This document shows, piece by piece, positions 20,521 to 31,397 of a DNA stretch of 36,785 bases. Position numbers and translations under genes: made by a program. The DNA lies in contig JBOZIK010000001.1 of assembly GCA_051453625.1 (NCBI GenBank), positions 153,769,472-153,806,256 of the forward strand, read 5' to 3'. The notes under the pieces were generated by a model. The model did not search any database. It saw nothing but the letters and a program-made list of their open reading frames with translations, and was not told where the DNA came from. The DNA is from Welwitschia mirabilis (Eukaryota; Gnetophyta; Gnetopsida; Welwitschiales). The stretch's first letter is position 1. Each line of letters opens with the position of its first letter.

Positions 20521-21459
20521 GATAACCCTCCCTTAAATCATCATTTATGATTCATAAAATTTATATTTCTTCCATTAATGCTATTCAACTCTCTATCTCT
20601 CTTGAATCTCTTACTACTCCAAGACTCCCTTAAAAGGATTCAACTTCCATTTTAGATTACAATTTTACCTCATTCTTCCAATTTAGCTGTATTTTTTCAA
20701 AATGTTTTAGATACGAGATACAATAATTCTTGAAAAAGTATTTATAGTAATTTAACAATAAGAAATTTATTAATAAAATAGATATGATCTTAAATTTTTA
20801 AACTTAAATATAGTTAAGTGATATACTAGGTAGAAGCCTATAAATATTTCTATACATAGGACACTAAGTTTTAAATCTAATATACAAATTCAAATTTGTC
20901 ATTTTTTAAAGAACGTTAATTAGTAAAATTTGATTGATTTCTAGAGCATAACATATTAAATTATTACAAAGTTTTATAATAACAATCATGTGATTGATAA
21001 TGATAAAGGTACCTTCTCAACTTTGGTACATAAATAATGTCTTTGCATTACTCTACAGTTTGCAAATAGCTTACTTTATATTAATGTTATATTTTTTCTC
21101 AAGTCTACTTCTTAAATTTTAAGAGAATTTTCAAAAATAAAATAACTAAATTCACTAGGACATAAATTATTTCATGAATTTTTGAATGGTCGAAGTCTTG
21201 AATAGAAAGACATGATACATAATGCATCTACTTTGAACTTGATTATGTTTTATAATACATTATTCAAAGAAAGATATTATAGCTATTCCACTGTGATGTA
21301 GACTATTATGCTTTATTTTTTATTCATAAAAATTTAGATTAGATAGTGGATTTATTGGTTTTAAAGATATCTCTTCATAGTTTTAATATGCTCATATGTT
21401 TAGACATTCCTTCTTAGTAAGTCTACTTATTTTAAATGCTAGTATAGATATTTCATTTT
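20521..21459. other. AT-rich interval of copia-2, nothing recognised
   Basis: No peptide match is visible on either strand. A pyrimidine-rich part at 20595-20640 resembles the leader in front of the envelope-like gene of copia-1 (near 9935-9965) in position and character only. Confidence 0.4.
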
Positions 21460-22330
21460 TTTATATTAATTAACATGAAGAAACCACTTTTTGAATTTAG
21501 TAAAAAGAGGATAGTAACCAAGAAAAGAGGTAAAGGTACTAGCTCTTAGAAATTATCTCTACAAAGATCCAAATCATTTAGGGTATAAACACCATCTTTT
21601 ATTAAGAAAGGACTTAAAGTAATCCCAAAGATAGTAGGAAATATTGATAACTATATAATGAAGCTCCCCCAAGATAAATTTTTCAATGTAATAGTTTATG
21701 AGAGGAAGGAATTCTTATTAAAATTTGAGAAAATAGAAACACATGAGTCTAATCTAATAACAGTGAGGAGAATGATAAAGGTAAAAGATATAATGGATAT
21801 GAGGGATAACCTATTAAAGGTCTATGTTATAACTTAATTTATATGGAGAATTCTTCACTAAGGTACATAGTTCATTATAAGATTTAAGAAACTTCATACA
21901 AATAATCTAGTAAATGCAATGTACCATTTTAGGCTAGTTACTCCAATAACCTTAGAACTATAGATAAGCATCATATTCTCTAGTTGAGTTACCATCATAC
22001 ATTCCTTTACCATGAGTAAACGTACCTATAGATATTTTAGATTTTTTCCAAGAGATAATCTCTATTTTATGTAATACATGTCTCACAACATAAATTTACT
22101 CCAAGGTGTGCCAATAGGCTACTTAATCATCTACTCAAGTAGGAAGTAAGAGATAACATCCTTTAAGTTTAAGTTCTTAGTAGAGAAGTTATTTATCATA
22201 TGGTACATATTAATAATTATCTTTCAAACATTATGGTGCTATGAATTATAGTGATGAAGATGATCAATCATACATCATAGAGTATAATTATTGTATTTCT
22301 TCTAATGAGTAGTACCTCATAGTATCCAAA
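21460..22330 (+). pseudogene. Copia-2 possible envelope-like gene, degraded
   Basis: After a Lys/Arg-rich start (EFSKKRIVTKKRGKGTSS, 21493-21548) the plus strand keeps long stop-poor stretches, including KLPQDKFFNVIVYERKEFL (21661-21717) and NNLVNAMYHFRLVTPITLEL (21901-21960). DNLYFM and HNINLLQGVPIGYLI follow (22053-22125). The position after pol and before the LTR, and a loose likeness to the family's ED-LLLMW then INW pattern, suggest the envelope-like gene seen in copia-1. Similarity is weak, and another captured gene cannot be excluded. Confidence 0.3.
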
Positions 22331-22549
22331 AATGGGAAGAAGAAAAATTTTATACGATAGAAAGAGATTTGATTGGATGTAATTCTTTGGATACATTAAA
22401 AATATCATTACATCATTATTTTTATTATTTTAATTTATTATAACATCTATAACATTGTATTTATTAATATATATCATTTTCTTATGATTCAAAATATTAA
22501 TACCTTTGTCATACTATAATTTTTTAATCAATTAGTTAAGAAGGAAAAA

Positions 22550-23162
22550 TTTTTAATATGTTTGCCAAGTTTTAAACATCATTAAAAAGAAAATATTATC
22601 ATCCTATCCACTTATAATGTATCAAACTTGTTCAAATTTAATAATATGTATGTGTAGGAATCATAGAGTCAAAATTTTATTCAAGTGCAATGAAGATGCT
22701 TATAGAGATGAAAGACACCTATCACAAGTGAAGATGTCTACATAGTTGAAGACATCTATAAGACATAATATTTAAATTTAATTTTAAAATTTAGTTTTTG
22801 ATTAGTATGATGTGCTTTAAAAATCTATAATGAAGATGTCTACTTGAAATAAAGACATATACTACACCTTTAGATGTCTACATAATAGAAGATGTCTCGA
22901 TTGAATGAAATTCATACTTTTATAAGAAGATGTTTATAGGTTTTGAAGACATATAAAACATGAAAGATATTTAAAACAATTTAGACATACATGCTAGAAG
23001 ACATCTACCAAAGATAAATATTTCTTATCTAAGCATATGAAATTGAAAAATAACATCTAAGAATTAAGGATGTGCATACCTAGTAAAGATTTTTCTAGGA
23101 TAAGAAGAAATCTATAGAATCTAAAAATCTCTTAATTGGACAGAAAAGCATGATATAATACC
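22550..23162 (+). repeat. Copia-2 3' LTR, first part
   Basis: It starts near TTTTTAATATGTTTGCCAAG, which resembles the Sirevirus LTR start TGTTTGCCAAGTTTTGATGAT and follows a purine-rich AAGAAGGAAAAA. It contains many boxes of the form AGATGTCT, AGACATCT and AGACATAT (22693-22990), decay products of palindromic AGACGTCT. It stops at the gypsy-2 target duplication ATACC (23158-23162). Confidence 0.6.
23158..23162. repeat. Target site duplication of gypsy-2, left copy
   Basis: ATACC precedes the first LTR base (23163) and is repeated exactly at 28634-28638 after the last LTR base. Five bases is the standard length for Ty3/gypsy. Confidence 0.88.
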
Positions 23163-23573
23163 TATAATATTCCAAATTTACAAATTCAAAAGAAGTATGT
23201 TAAGAACTAAATAATCATGATTAATAAATTTTTATTAATGGATGTAACTTAAATGTATGAACTGTGTTCTTTCATTATGCTATTTAAGCCTATGGTATCA
23301 AGTCGAGGTGGATAGACTGGGTGGATATAACTGATGACAATCTTAGTTGATCTCCAAGGGTTCTAAGAAGAGGCCTCAGGTCATAGTTCATGTCTATACC
23401 TTTTACCTTTAGTTTAGGATTTTTGGCTAATGATAAGAAATGTAATCTAATACTATGAATAATAAAGTCCATCTTTTTACTAAATTTTCCTTGTTATTCT
23501 TATTGATACTGACATAATATTTAAATGTTTCTTTTTATGAAATAACCTTAAAATATTAAAATGGAACCTTACA
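23163..23573 (+). repeat. Gypsy-2 5' LTR
   Basis: It aligns end to end with 28220-28633. Its first bases TATAATATTCC correspond to TGTAATGTTTC of the other copy, so the canonical TG has become TA. It ends in CTTACA directly before the primer site. By eye about a fifth of positions differ between the two LTRs, mostly transitions. Confidence 0.93.
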
Positions 23574-23575
23574 TT

Positions 23576-23588
23576 TGGTATCAGAGCC
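23576..23588 (+). other. Gypsy-2 primer binding site (initiator Met tRNA)
   Basis: TGGTATCAGAGCC lies two bases after the LTR end and matches the site complementary to the 3' end of plant initiator methionine tRNA. Unlike the copia-1 site it is intact. Confidence 0.93.
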
Positions 23589-23689
23589 AAGTTAAGTAAT
23601 AAATCACTACTTAAAAGAAAAATAAGAAAGAAACCCAGTATTATAATCATAATGATAGAAGCATAACATTAAGAAAACAATCTAAATGG

Positions 23690-24735
23690 CAATCATTAAA
23701 TGAGAAAGAAAGAAGCGTATGAGTTCAGGAGGATATAGAACCAACTAATGCAGAATAACATAACAGAAAAATTGAAGAATGGATGAAATAGAGACATAAT
23801 GTGACCACATTCACTCTTAGAATTACCTTCTTACTAGTAGAACCAATAACCTCCTATCTCACTTGGAAGAATGACCCATTGAATAGAACCTTAGGATACC
23901 CCAAGGCCAGCCATCTACCTTAGGAAAAAGCACTTCATATGGTATATTTCAACTTCAAAACCTTTAAATAAGCGTATTAAATATAGAGGCTAGTATTCAA
24001 TTCTTCATGTATAATCAAGAAATAACTCTAGCATCAAAAATTTAAAGAGAGGAAATCACTAAAATGATAAACCTCAAAATATATGAAGAAAACACAAGAA
24101 TAAGTGAAGAAGCCATTTTATGGATCTAGCAGATAGAAAATTACTTTGACATCTAAAATGTCCCATAAAAATGAAGATATGCATACATTATTATCTTTCT
24201 TGCAGGAAATGCACAGGAATTGTGGTTCTAATATTAGCAGAAATACCCTCAACAAGTGCCTTGGGATACCTTCATGGAGGAATATAAAAAGAAATTTATA
24301 TCTAAATATTTTATAGAAAATTAAATGATAGAATTCAAATTCCCTTATCTTAGAAAATTAAATGATGGAATTCTAATGAATAATGGTCTGAATTTTAGTG
24401 CTTGATGGAATATCATCAAGAATTTCTCCAAAAACTAGTTGATCAATAGTTTCATTAAGACCTTATCACCAAAACTTAGAAGTGTTCTTTACACTTTTGA
24501 AATCAAATCAATTGAAGATACCTAACAAAGAGAAAATATTACCTTTAAGGAAAAGACAATTGATGTAATGAAATCCATATCTCTAAAGTGAATTACTCCA
24601 ACCTGATAAACTTACCATCAATGGGTGATACATTCAAAAGAAATATTACCTACCATAAGTGTTGTAAGAAAGAATACATTTTTAGGAATTATCTATCTAG
24701 AGCTAAAGCATTAAACATCTTTTAGAATAGATAGT
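23690..24735 (+). pseudogene. Gypsy-2 gag, degraded
   Basis: Peptides are ISEEAILWI then QIENYFDI and NVP (24101-24165, usual AVRWLLDVENYFDLQNVPE), IIIFLAGNAQELWF (24190-24230, usual FLTGNALSWW) and VPWDTFMEEYKKKFISKYF (24255-24312, usual ITWDEFKEEFKKRFIP). A zinc-knuckle relic YHKCCKKEYIFRNY (about 24649-24690) keeps one Cys of the CCHC set, and the other three ligands are Tyr. Stops are frequent. The part before 24060 is poorly readable. Confidence 0.75.
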
Positions 24736-24834
24736 CCTAATTCTCATAGAATTCAGCCTTACCATCAAAAAGATTGTATGTTGCTATTTAAATAGATATA
24801 ATTAGTACTATATCTTAGAACTCCATGGTTAAAT

Positions 24835-25130
24835 TTCACCCTTCTCTGTTTCATTTCTAGTAGATATTGGTGCTTCCCATAATTTTATCTCTCTTAACAT
24901 TATTCTATAACTTACACATCACTCCCTTCAAGGAATAAAAATCCACCATAGAGGTTGTAGAAGGTGGTTTTCTCACATATGATGAGACTACCTTTCTCAT
25001 CAATTACACCATTCATGAATTGAACTTTAGAGACAAGTTATATGTTTTTCACATTGGAGAATATCATGCCATTTTAGGAACTCTATTCTTAGTTAGCTAT
25101 AATGTCTAAATTAATTTCTACTAATGTGAT
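24835..25130 (+). pseudogene. Gypsy-2 aspartic protease, degraded
   Basis: SVSFLVDIGASHNFISLNII (about 24845-24905) matches the retropepsin active site VLVDSGATHNFIS with the catalytic Asp and Gly kept. YVFHIGEYHAILGTLFLVSY (about 25040-25100) matches the second conserved strand (GEYDVILGMPWL). Frame changes and stops separate it from RT. Confidence 0.75.
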
Positions 25131-25379
25131 TTATTGCTAATAACTTTATTTAGAGAATGAATCTTAAAGAGTAAGTGAGAAAATAGGATAGTACCCCTAA
25201 CCTCATCTAAGTAGGTCTCTAAATTTGTTAAAAGGAAATAGGTTTTCATCACTCTAATATAGGCAAAAAGCTATAAATATGATCACACATTACCAATATA
25301 ACTTCAAAAAAATTTTAGTATGTTTAAAGAATCTAAGATCTTACCACCAAAGAGGAAAGTATAGCATGTAATTAATTGA

Positions 25380-26100
25380 ATTCCTAGAGTACAACTAATA
25401 ACATAGGCTTCCTATTAGTTCTTAAAAATAGAATTAAGGGAATTAAAACTACAAATTAAAAAACTACTCTTAGAAGATAAGATCTACCCTAGTATGTCAT
25501 CTTAAGAAGGCCTAGTACTTTTTATAAAGAAAAAGGATGACATCTTATGACTTTGCATCAACTATAGTTATCTAAATAAGGTAACCATCAAGAATAAGTA
25601 TTCTTTATCAAGAATTGATAACTTATTCAATTAACTTCAATGATCTAAGTTATTCTCAAAGATTAACTCAAATTGTAGATATTACCAAATCTACATCAAA
25701 GAATAAGATAACTATAAAACCACTTTCAAAATAAGATATGAGTACTATGAGTTCATAGTAATGTCATCTGGATTGATAAATTATCTTGTTACTTTCATTC
25801 AATTGATGAAAAACATCTTTCAATCTTACCTATATAAGTTCATGATTTTATTCTTGTACTAATGTACTAAAAAAGTTAATACAACCATGTTAAACACCTC
25901 AAGTAAGTTCTACAGATCTTAAGTTAGCATGATTTTAAAACTAAAATAGGAAAATTTGACTTCTTTCAAATAAAAATATCTTGTACACATCATTTGCAGT
26001 AAAGGGATTGCAACTAATCTAGCTAAAGTGTAGGTCATAAGGAAATGGCTAGAATTAAATGATTCCATGAAACTTGAAAGCTTCCTAGGGTTGGATGACT
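25380..26100 (+). pseudogene. Gypsy-2 reverse transcriptase, active site lost
   Basis: Peptides are EGLVLFIKKKDDIL (25506-25548, usual [20 protein letters not shown]), [20 protein letters not shown] (25572-25632, usual [20 protein letters not shown]), KLFSKINSNCRYYQIYIKE (25648-25705), TTFKIRYEYYEFIVMSSGL (25720-25777) and KNIFQSYLYKFMILF (25810-25853). The FIDD active site has become Phe-Leu-Tyr-stop (25851-25862). ESFLGLDDFYQKFV (26078-26120) ends the domain (usual RSFLGLAGYYRRFV). Confidence 0.9.
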
Positions 26101-26625
26101 TTTATCAAAAGTTTGTCCTAAAATTCTCTTAGCTCATAGTACTACTTACAAATTTAACCAAATCACTGTCTATATTTAAGTTTAATGACAAATGCAAAGA
26201 AGCATTTCTTAGACTAAATTTATTACTTACAACCACACCTATTCTCAAGATTATAGATATGGACCAAGTATTTACTATTATTACTAATGCTTCCACTCAA
26301 GGAATGGGAGCTATACTAAGTAAATATGATGAATTTGTATCCTATGAAGCATGTAGATTGAACCAACATAAGAATAACTACCCCATCCATAACCTCAAAT
26401 GGATAGACATAGTGCATGCACTAAAGGTTTGGAGACATTACCTACTGGAAGAAAACTTCTTATTTAAAACAAATCATAAAAGCTTGGAGCATTTCTAGAA
26501 ATAACCTTTTTTGAACATGTAATAGATCAGATGGAATAAAATACTTACAAAATATGACTTCAAATAATAGTATACCAAGGAGAACAAATTTACAAATGCC
26601 TTGAGGAGAATGTGATGCATGTTAA
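26101..26625 (+). pseudogene. Gypsy-2 RNase H, degraded
   Basis: The stretch 26259-26498 is open with FTIITNASTQGMGAIL (usual FVVCTDASGQGVGAVL), YEACRLNQHKNNYPIHNLKW (usual YESRKLNEHEKNYATHDLEL), IVHALKVWRHYLLEENF and TNHKSLEHF (usual TDHKSLKYL). The catalytic Asp of TDAS (26286-26288) and the Asp of TDH are both Asn. Further on, IRWNKILTKYDFK and TNALRRM correspond to ARWLEFLSEYDFEI and VADALSRR. Confidence 0.9.
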
Positions 26626-26829
26626 CCATCCTTGTCACATTAAATTTATTAGCCTTTTTTAAGACATTCATAACTAGTGATTTATACTTTAGAGATATAA
26701 ATTAGTCAATTCAATAAGGGAAAGAAGTTAACATCTACAAACTCTCACAAGACAAATATCTATGAAATAATAATGTCTTTGGACTTCAAAAGGCTCATGA
26801 AGAAGGAAGTTAATGTCTAAACTACATGA

Positions 26830-27560
26830 AGTTCGGTATGTAGTGCACCGCAAATTTATCCAAAATTATCATCAATTGAAAAAGCATTACTTTTGGCCTA
26901 TAATAAAGGTCAATCTAAGAGAGTACATTTATAATTATCCCACATGCTAGTAGATGAATATTTATGAATGAAGATCCATTGGACTCCTTCAACCATTAAG
27001 GGTATCAAGGTGAAAGTAAAAAGAAATATCTATGGATTCAATATTGGGTTACCTCTTACTAATAAACAACATGAATCATCTTTTTTTTTAAAGATAGGTT
27101 GACCAAAATAATCCATTTCATTATAGTACAAACTTCAAAATAGTTTAAGAATTAATCCTACAGTTTATTCAAGAAGTATTTAAGTTACATGAGAACCTTA
27201 AGTTATTCTATGTGACTGAGATTCTAAATCTTTATCCAAGTTCTAGTAGAGTTTATTTCATCATTTGGGCACCTAGCTTAGTTTTAGTAATGCATATCAC
27301 CTAAAAATAGATGGTCAAATATAAAGGATTAATCATATTCTAAAAGATAACTTACAATGTTATATAGTTAGAAAACTCAAACAATGGGAGAACTACCTCA
27401 CTTGATAGAGTTTTCTTATAATTATGCCTATCTATCATTCAAAGTTATGTATGACCAAAAACTACTCCACCCCTATCACATGTTCTGAGCCTTCACAAAG
27501 GATAAAAAGATTACACCATCTAATATAAAATTCATGAAAGAAGTAATTAATAAATTAAAG
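26830..27560 (+). pseudogene. Gypsy-2 integrase, degraded
   Basis: The zinc-binding region reads WKKHYFWPIIKVNLREYIYN then YPTC (26876-26943, usual RYYWPNMKKDVEEYVRSCPTC). IGLLQPLRVSR and KEISMDSILGYLL follow (26976-27055, usual PGLLQPLPIPEWPWEDISMDFI), keeping the first catalytic Asp. Then FKLHENLKLFYVTEILNLYP (27180-27240, usual LHGLPKSIVSDRDPRFTS, with the catalytic Asp lost), and ALVLVMHIT and MVKYKGLI (usual STAFHPQTDGQSERVNRTL). MYDQKLLHPYHM (27448-27483) corresponds to MSPFEALYGRRC. Confidence 0.82.
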
Positions 27561-27759
27561 AAATACTTGTAAGTCACACAAGACCATTATAAGAAATATT
27601 ACAATAAAAAAATCAAATCCACATATTTTAAGTTGATAAACAAATACTATTAAAGATCCTAGAAAGAAACTCTCTAAAAATGGGAAAGTATAGTAAGCTA
27701 TAACCTTAGTATTTGGCTTATTTAATATTATCAATAGAATAGGAGCCCTAGCCTATAAA

Positions 27760-28050
27760 TCAAAACTTCTTTTCAAATGTCTTAGATTCAACTAGTCTTT
27801 AATGTAAGCACGTTAAAACCATACTATAAGGATATGATCTAGGACTACATCTTGAACTAGTAGCATATTATTCTTAAACCCAAATTAACCTTTATTGTTA
27901 AGCCTGAAAAGTTTTTAAATGCTAGAACTATATAATTAAAAAATAAGAATGTAAAGGAAATACTTGTCTAATGGACCCATTGTAAGAAAAAAACTTGGAA
28001 AAATAGGGAGTATATGCAGGATACTTTCACTAAGCATGTTAATAAATAAT
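27760..28050 (+). pseudogene. Gypsy-2 integrase C-terminus with chromodomain-like segment
   Basis: VSTLKPYYKDMI (27806-27841) matches the HVSMLKKY motif that ends the integrase C-terminal domain. KPEKFLNARTI, then LKNKNVKEILV, then WTHCKKKTWKNREYM (27903-28018) match chromodomain-type tails (PEKILDARE, LRNKKVKEILVKW, EATWEREDEM). Such domains can bind modified histones and guide integration in chromoviruses. Two stop codons interrupt it. Confidence 0.7.
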
Positions 28051-28206
28051 GTATGCTATTTTTTCACTTTTTATTGTATTTCTTAATATATAGTATTTTT
28101 CTCTTTTTTATGTTTGTAGATATTATAAAAAATAATTTGGATGAGAATTCTTTTATGGATGACAGAGGAAGAAGATAAATTACACTTGAGAATGAGCACA
28201 ATAATT

Positions 28207-28219
28207 AAGGGGAAGGGAA
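28207..28219 (+). other. Gypsy-2 polypurine tract
   Basis: AAGGGGAAGGGAA is an uninterrupted purine run ending directly at the first base of the 3' LTR. It primes plus-strand synthesis in this class. Confidence 0.92.
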
Positions 28220-28633
28220 TGTAATGTTTCAAATTTACAAATTATAAAGAAGTATGTTAAGATGCTAAATGAGCATGATTAATGAATTTTTATGAATCGT
28301 TATTATCCAAATGTATGAATTGTATTCTTTTATTATGTTATTCAAGCTAATGGAATTAGATGGAGGTGGATAAACTAGGTGGATGTAATAAATGACAACC
28401 TTGGCTAATTCCCAATGGTCCTAGGAAGGGGGCTTAGGTCATAGTCCATGTCTTTTACTTTGACCACTAGTCTAGGATTGTTAGCTAATGATAAGGAATG
28501 TAATCTCCTATTATGATTAGAACTTCCACCTTTTTGGTAAATTATTCCTTGTTATCTTTATTGATCCTGGAATAATATTTAAATGTTCTTTTTTATACAA
28601 AATGATCTAGAAATAGTAAAATAAAACATTACA
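28220..28633 (+). repeat. Gypsy-2 3' LTR
   Basis: This is the counterpart of 23163-23573, starting TGTAATGTTTC and ending AACATTACA. It is followed by the right target duplication ATACC (28634-28638). Confidence 0.93.
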
Positions 28634-29560
28634 ATACCTATGGATTAAAGATGATTATACCTAATAAAAACATCTACAATGTCTAAATATGTCAAGTTTG
28701 TGAAATATTTTTTAAAGCATTTGAATTTGACCATTATGCATTCTTTCCTTTATAAAAAGCTTAGATAAAGTGTTTTATATAAGAGGAAATAGAAACCATA
28801 AGTATAAAAATAGCAAACAAATTAGATTAAAATAAAGAAAGTACAAGCTTGTAATAGAGGAACTAAAATGAATCCAAAAGATAAAAAAGTAGAGGGACAT
28901 TATCCCTAAAAGTTTAAAATTATTATCATAGGGTTGCAAGATATCATTCTTTGGAAAAATATTTTTAACATAGCTACATAGTAAAGCAGAAGAAAGGAGA
29001 ACAAGTTTTTAATATCATCTTTTACTCTTAAGTAAGCAAGTTATATTAGATATAATGATCTTTATAATTTTCAACTTACTCTTTCGTTATAAATATACTT
29101 AAAGATGGAAATTTAATTGAGTAGGATCTCTATAAATCCACATTTTATTCTACCTCTTTTTAGCCTTTAAGAGTCTTACATGTTATTAAATCAAAGTCAA
29201 ATTTCAAATTGTAAGTGTGCCAAATGAGGCATTGAGGAGTCTTCTTAAGAGAGAGAATATTTTTTGATTTTGATCCTTGAGGGATTAAGTTAATTACCTT
29301 ACAAGGGATAATTCATTTGTGCTTAGCATTGTGAGGTTAGTGGTAAACTGTAAACCATAGTTTTATGATAATCAGCAAAGTTCTAAAGGTTTTTTGGGTA
29401 TAACCCTCTAAGTGTGAAGTACCTAAGTTGGAGAATTACATTATATTAGTAATAATTTTATTATTGTTTCACATGAACTTTATTTTATTATTTATTAGTT
29501 TATTAATTATATTATAATTTTTTATTCAGAACTCATTGACATCTCCCCTCTAAGTTTTAT
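28634..29560 (+). repeat. Copia-2 3' LTR, second part
   Basis: This continues the LTR interrupted at 23162, beginning with the duplicated ATACC. A further box pair, AACATCTACAATGTCTAA (28668-28685), matches the box family on the other side of gypsy-2. The far end carries features usual near the end of copia LTRs: GGGTATAACCCTC (29396) and a final pyrimidine-rich GACATCTCCCCTC (29538-29550), comparable to ATTCACCCTCCTC of copia-1. The exact end is uncertain. Joined, the LTR is about 1.5 kb. Confidence 0.5.
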
Positions 29561-31208
29561 AATACATAATTACAACCCCTTAAATTCTAGCTAACTTTTT
29601 TTCATTATCTCATGAAGAGATGATTTACTCCATGCATTATGTTAATTTTCTTTCTATTGCTTCATTTAGAAATAGTAATATATTATTTTATTAGAATCCT
29701 TTATTTAATTTTATTAGTTAATCCCCTTATCTTACACCCTTTTTTAAGACTACTTTCCTTCCTTAAAGGCCCTAAATTTATTTATTGATAATTTTTAATA
29801 AGAGAGAATGGAACATTAAAAAAAGGATAAGGAAATAGAAAATTTTTGTTAGGATCCATTACCTCTAAAGAAACTAAATCATTATCTTCATCTGTATTTT
29901 CTAGTTTTGAATCTAATATTCATTAAAAATATCTTTATTTCTAGATATATTGAAGCTTTATTACCTTTAAGGACTATTTTATCATTATCCTTTTTCTATA
30001 AATATTTCATATTCCTTCATACATAATTTAGTTTTTCAAAGACGTGAACCTTTTTAAACAGTAATCTTATGAAGATTTAAAATTGCTTATAGAATTTAGT
30101 AAAAAAGAAATAAAGTTTTACTTTATTGTATAAAATTTGAAGCAAAACTAATTATTTGTTTAGAATAAACACTCTCATATCTTATATTCATGCATTTCAT
30201 TCATATCAGAATTTATTTTCGTCAAATTTACTTTTTATAAATAGTTTAAATTTTCATATTAATAACACATATAAATGATTAACTAAAAATAATAAATAAT
30301 ATTTCCAACATCTATTAAAATAATTTAAATATGATTTATTTTATAGAAATGAATTGTCTTATTTGTCAATAAATAATCACAGAAACTCAGATAAGATCTA
30401 GCTAAAAGAAGTTATAATTAATCCATAAAAAATGATCAAATAGAAATACTAACAAAAAATAATTTTACAATTTTAAATATCTATATTTAAATTCAATAGC
30501 TACATCACAATCAAGATAAATACAAATTTAAGCCTTATATTTATATTTCATAATTAAAAGTTCTAAGAAAAAATATTTATCTACTTATCAATTTCATATA
30601 AGAAGTAAGAGTAATCTATTTTACATAGAAATAACAAAATACAAATATTTGTAAAAAGTTTAAATAGATAAATATTTAATAAATCTAAATGTATCAAAAA
30701 GAATTAAACAACCAATGTAAGAATTTTGAAACATATAATATTTTTGTTTAAGTGTTTAAATTATGCCAAGTTTAAAGTAGCTACATTAAATGTTGATGAG
30801 ATACGTTGTGATACTTATTGACAAATTTGTTATTTTTAGTTTTATAAATTAGGATATTAAAGACCTCCTCTCTTAATTTATTTACATTTATTATGATGCC
30901 TAAATATGAACTAATCAAAACCATAAAATGTAAAGGTTTAACTTTGCTTAAATTGAAAGATAATTTATGTAATGCAAAATTTAAAATTCCATATTTAAGA
31001 CTTTTAATGTTTTATAAAATATTTTATCCTTAAGATTATTTTATTTAACTTAGATCATACTTATTTTACTTAAAATTTAAATAATAGTCATATTTTTAAG
31101 AAATGATAATCTTATTAAAGTTCATAAAATAACATGAATTAAATTAAGAGTTCTCTAAGATATACTCTTCCAAGCATGATAGTAGTTCCTATGGTAATCA
31201 TAACTGCA
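29561..31208. other. AT-rich sequence, no gene recognised
   Basis: Both strands are full of stops, and I see no retroelement peptide, terminal repeat or RNA gene. It may be flanking DNA of copia-2 or an older, fully eroded repeat. Confidence 0.5.
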
Positions 31209-31264
31209 TACATCAACATCAATTTTAAAATGTTTATACATCAACATCAATTTTAAAATGTTTA
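31209..31264. repeat. Perfect 28-bp tandem duplication
   Basis: The unit TACATCAACATCAATTTT, continuing to AAAATGTTTA, occurs twice head to tail without a mismatch (31209-31236 and 31237-31264). It is most easily explained by recent slippage, or by an assembly duplication. Confidence 0.93.
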
Positions 31265-31397
31265 TCATTATAGTTCCATTGAAATAGAGGTTCAAGATTA
31301 GCATTTCTTAGAGGATTAAAAATACATGAATTATCATTATAATTAAATTTTAATTTGAAGCATACTTAAGAAGTCTAATTACATAAAAAGGTTATAG

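Larger units (their letters stand above)
23163..28633 (+). mobile_element. Gypsy-2: chromovirus-like Ty3/gypsy retrotransposon, full length but dead
   Basis: The element is 5471 bp with direct LTRs of 411 and 414 bp, flanked by a perfect 5-bp duplication. The 3' LTR begins TGTAATGTT and ends AACATTACA, a perfect 9-bp terminal inversion. The order is gag, protease, RT, RNase H, integrase, which defines Ty3/gypsy. A chromodomain-like tail after integrase and the small size suggest a chromovirus of the Reina type, but the clade is not certain. All domains carry stops. It lies inside the copia-2 3' LTR. Confidence 0.93.
18870..29560 (+). mobile_element. Copia-2: Sirevirus-like Ty1/copia remnant, RT deleted, 3' LTR split by gypsy-2
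   Basis: The pieces in order are integrase (18870-19640), a spacer with AGATGTCT-like boxes (20100-20520), a possible envelope-like region (21460-22330), and a 3' LTR starting near 22550 that resumes after gypsy-2 at 28634 and ends near 29560. RT and RNase H are absent between about 19960 and 20520, where pol should continue for about 1.5 kb. The 5' end is not found. The same order and orientation as copia-1 support a Sirevirus-like element. Confidence 0.65.

Noticed and set aside
23290-23472. Minus-strand open stretch of 60 codons inside the gypsy-2 LTR
   Set aside because: It is LTR sequence, and the other LTR copy does not obviously preserve the reading.
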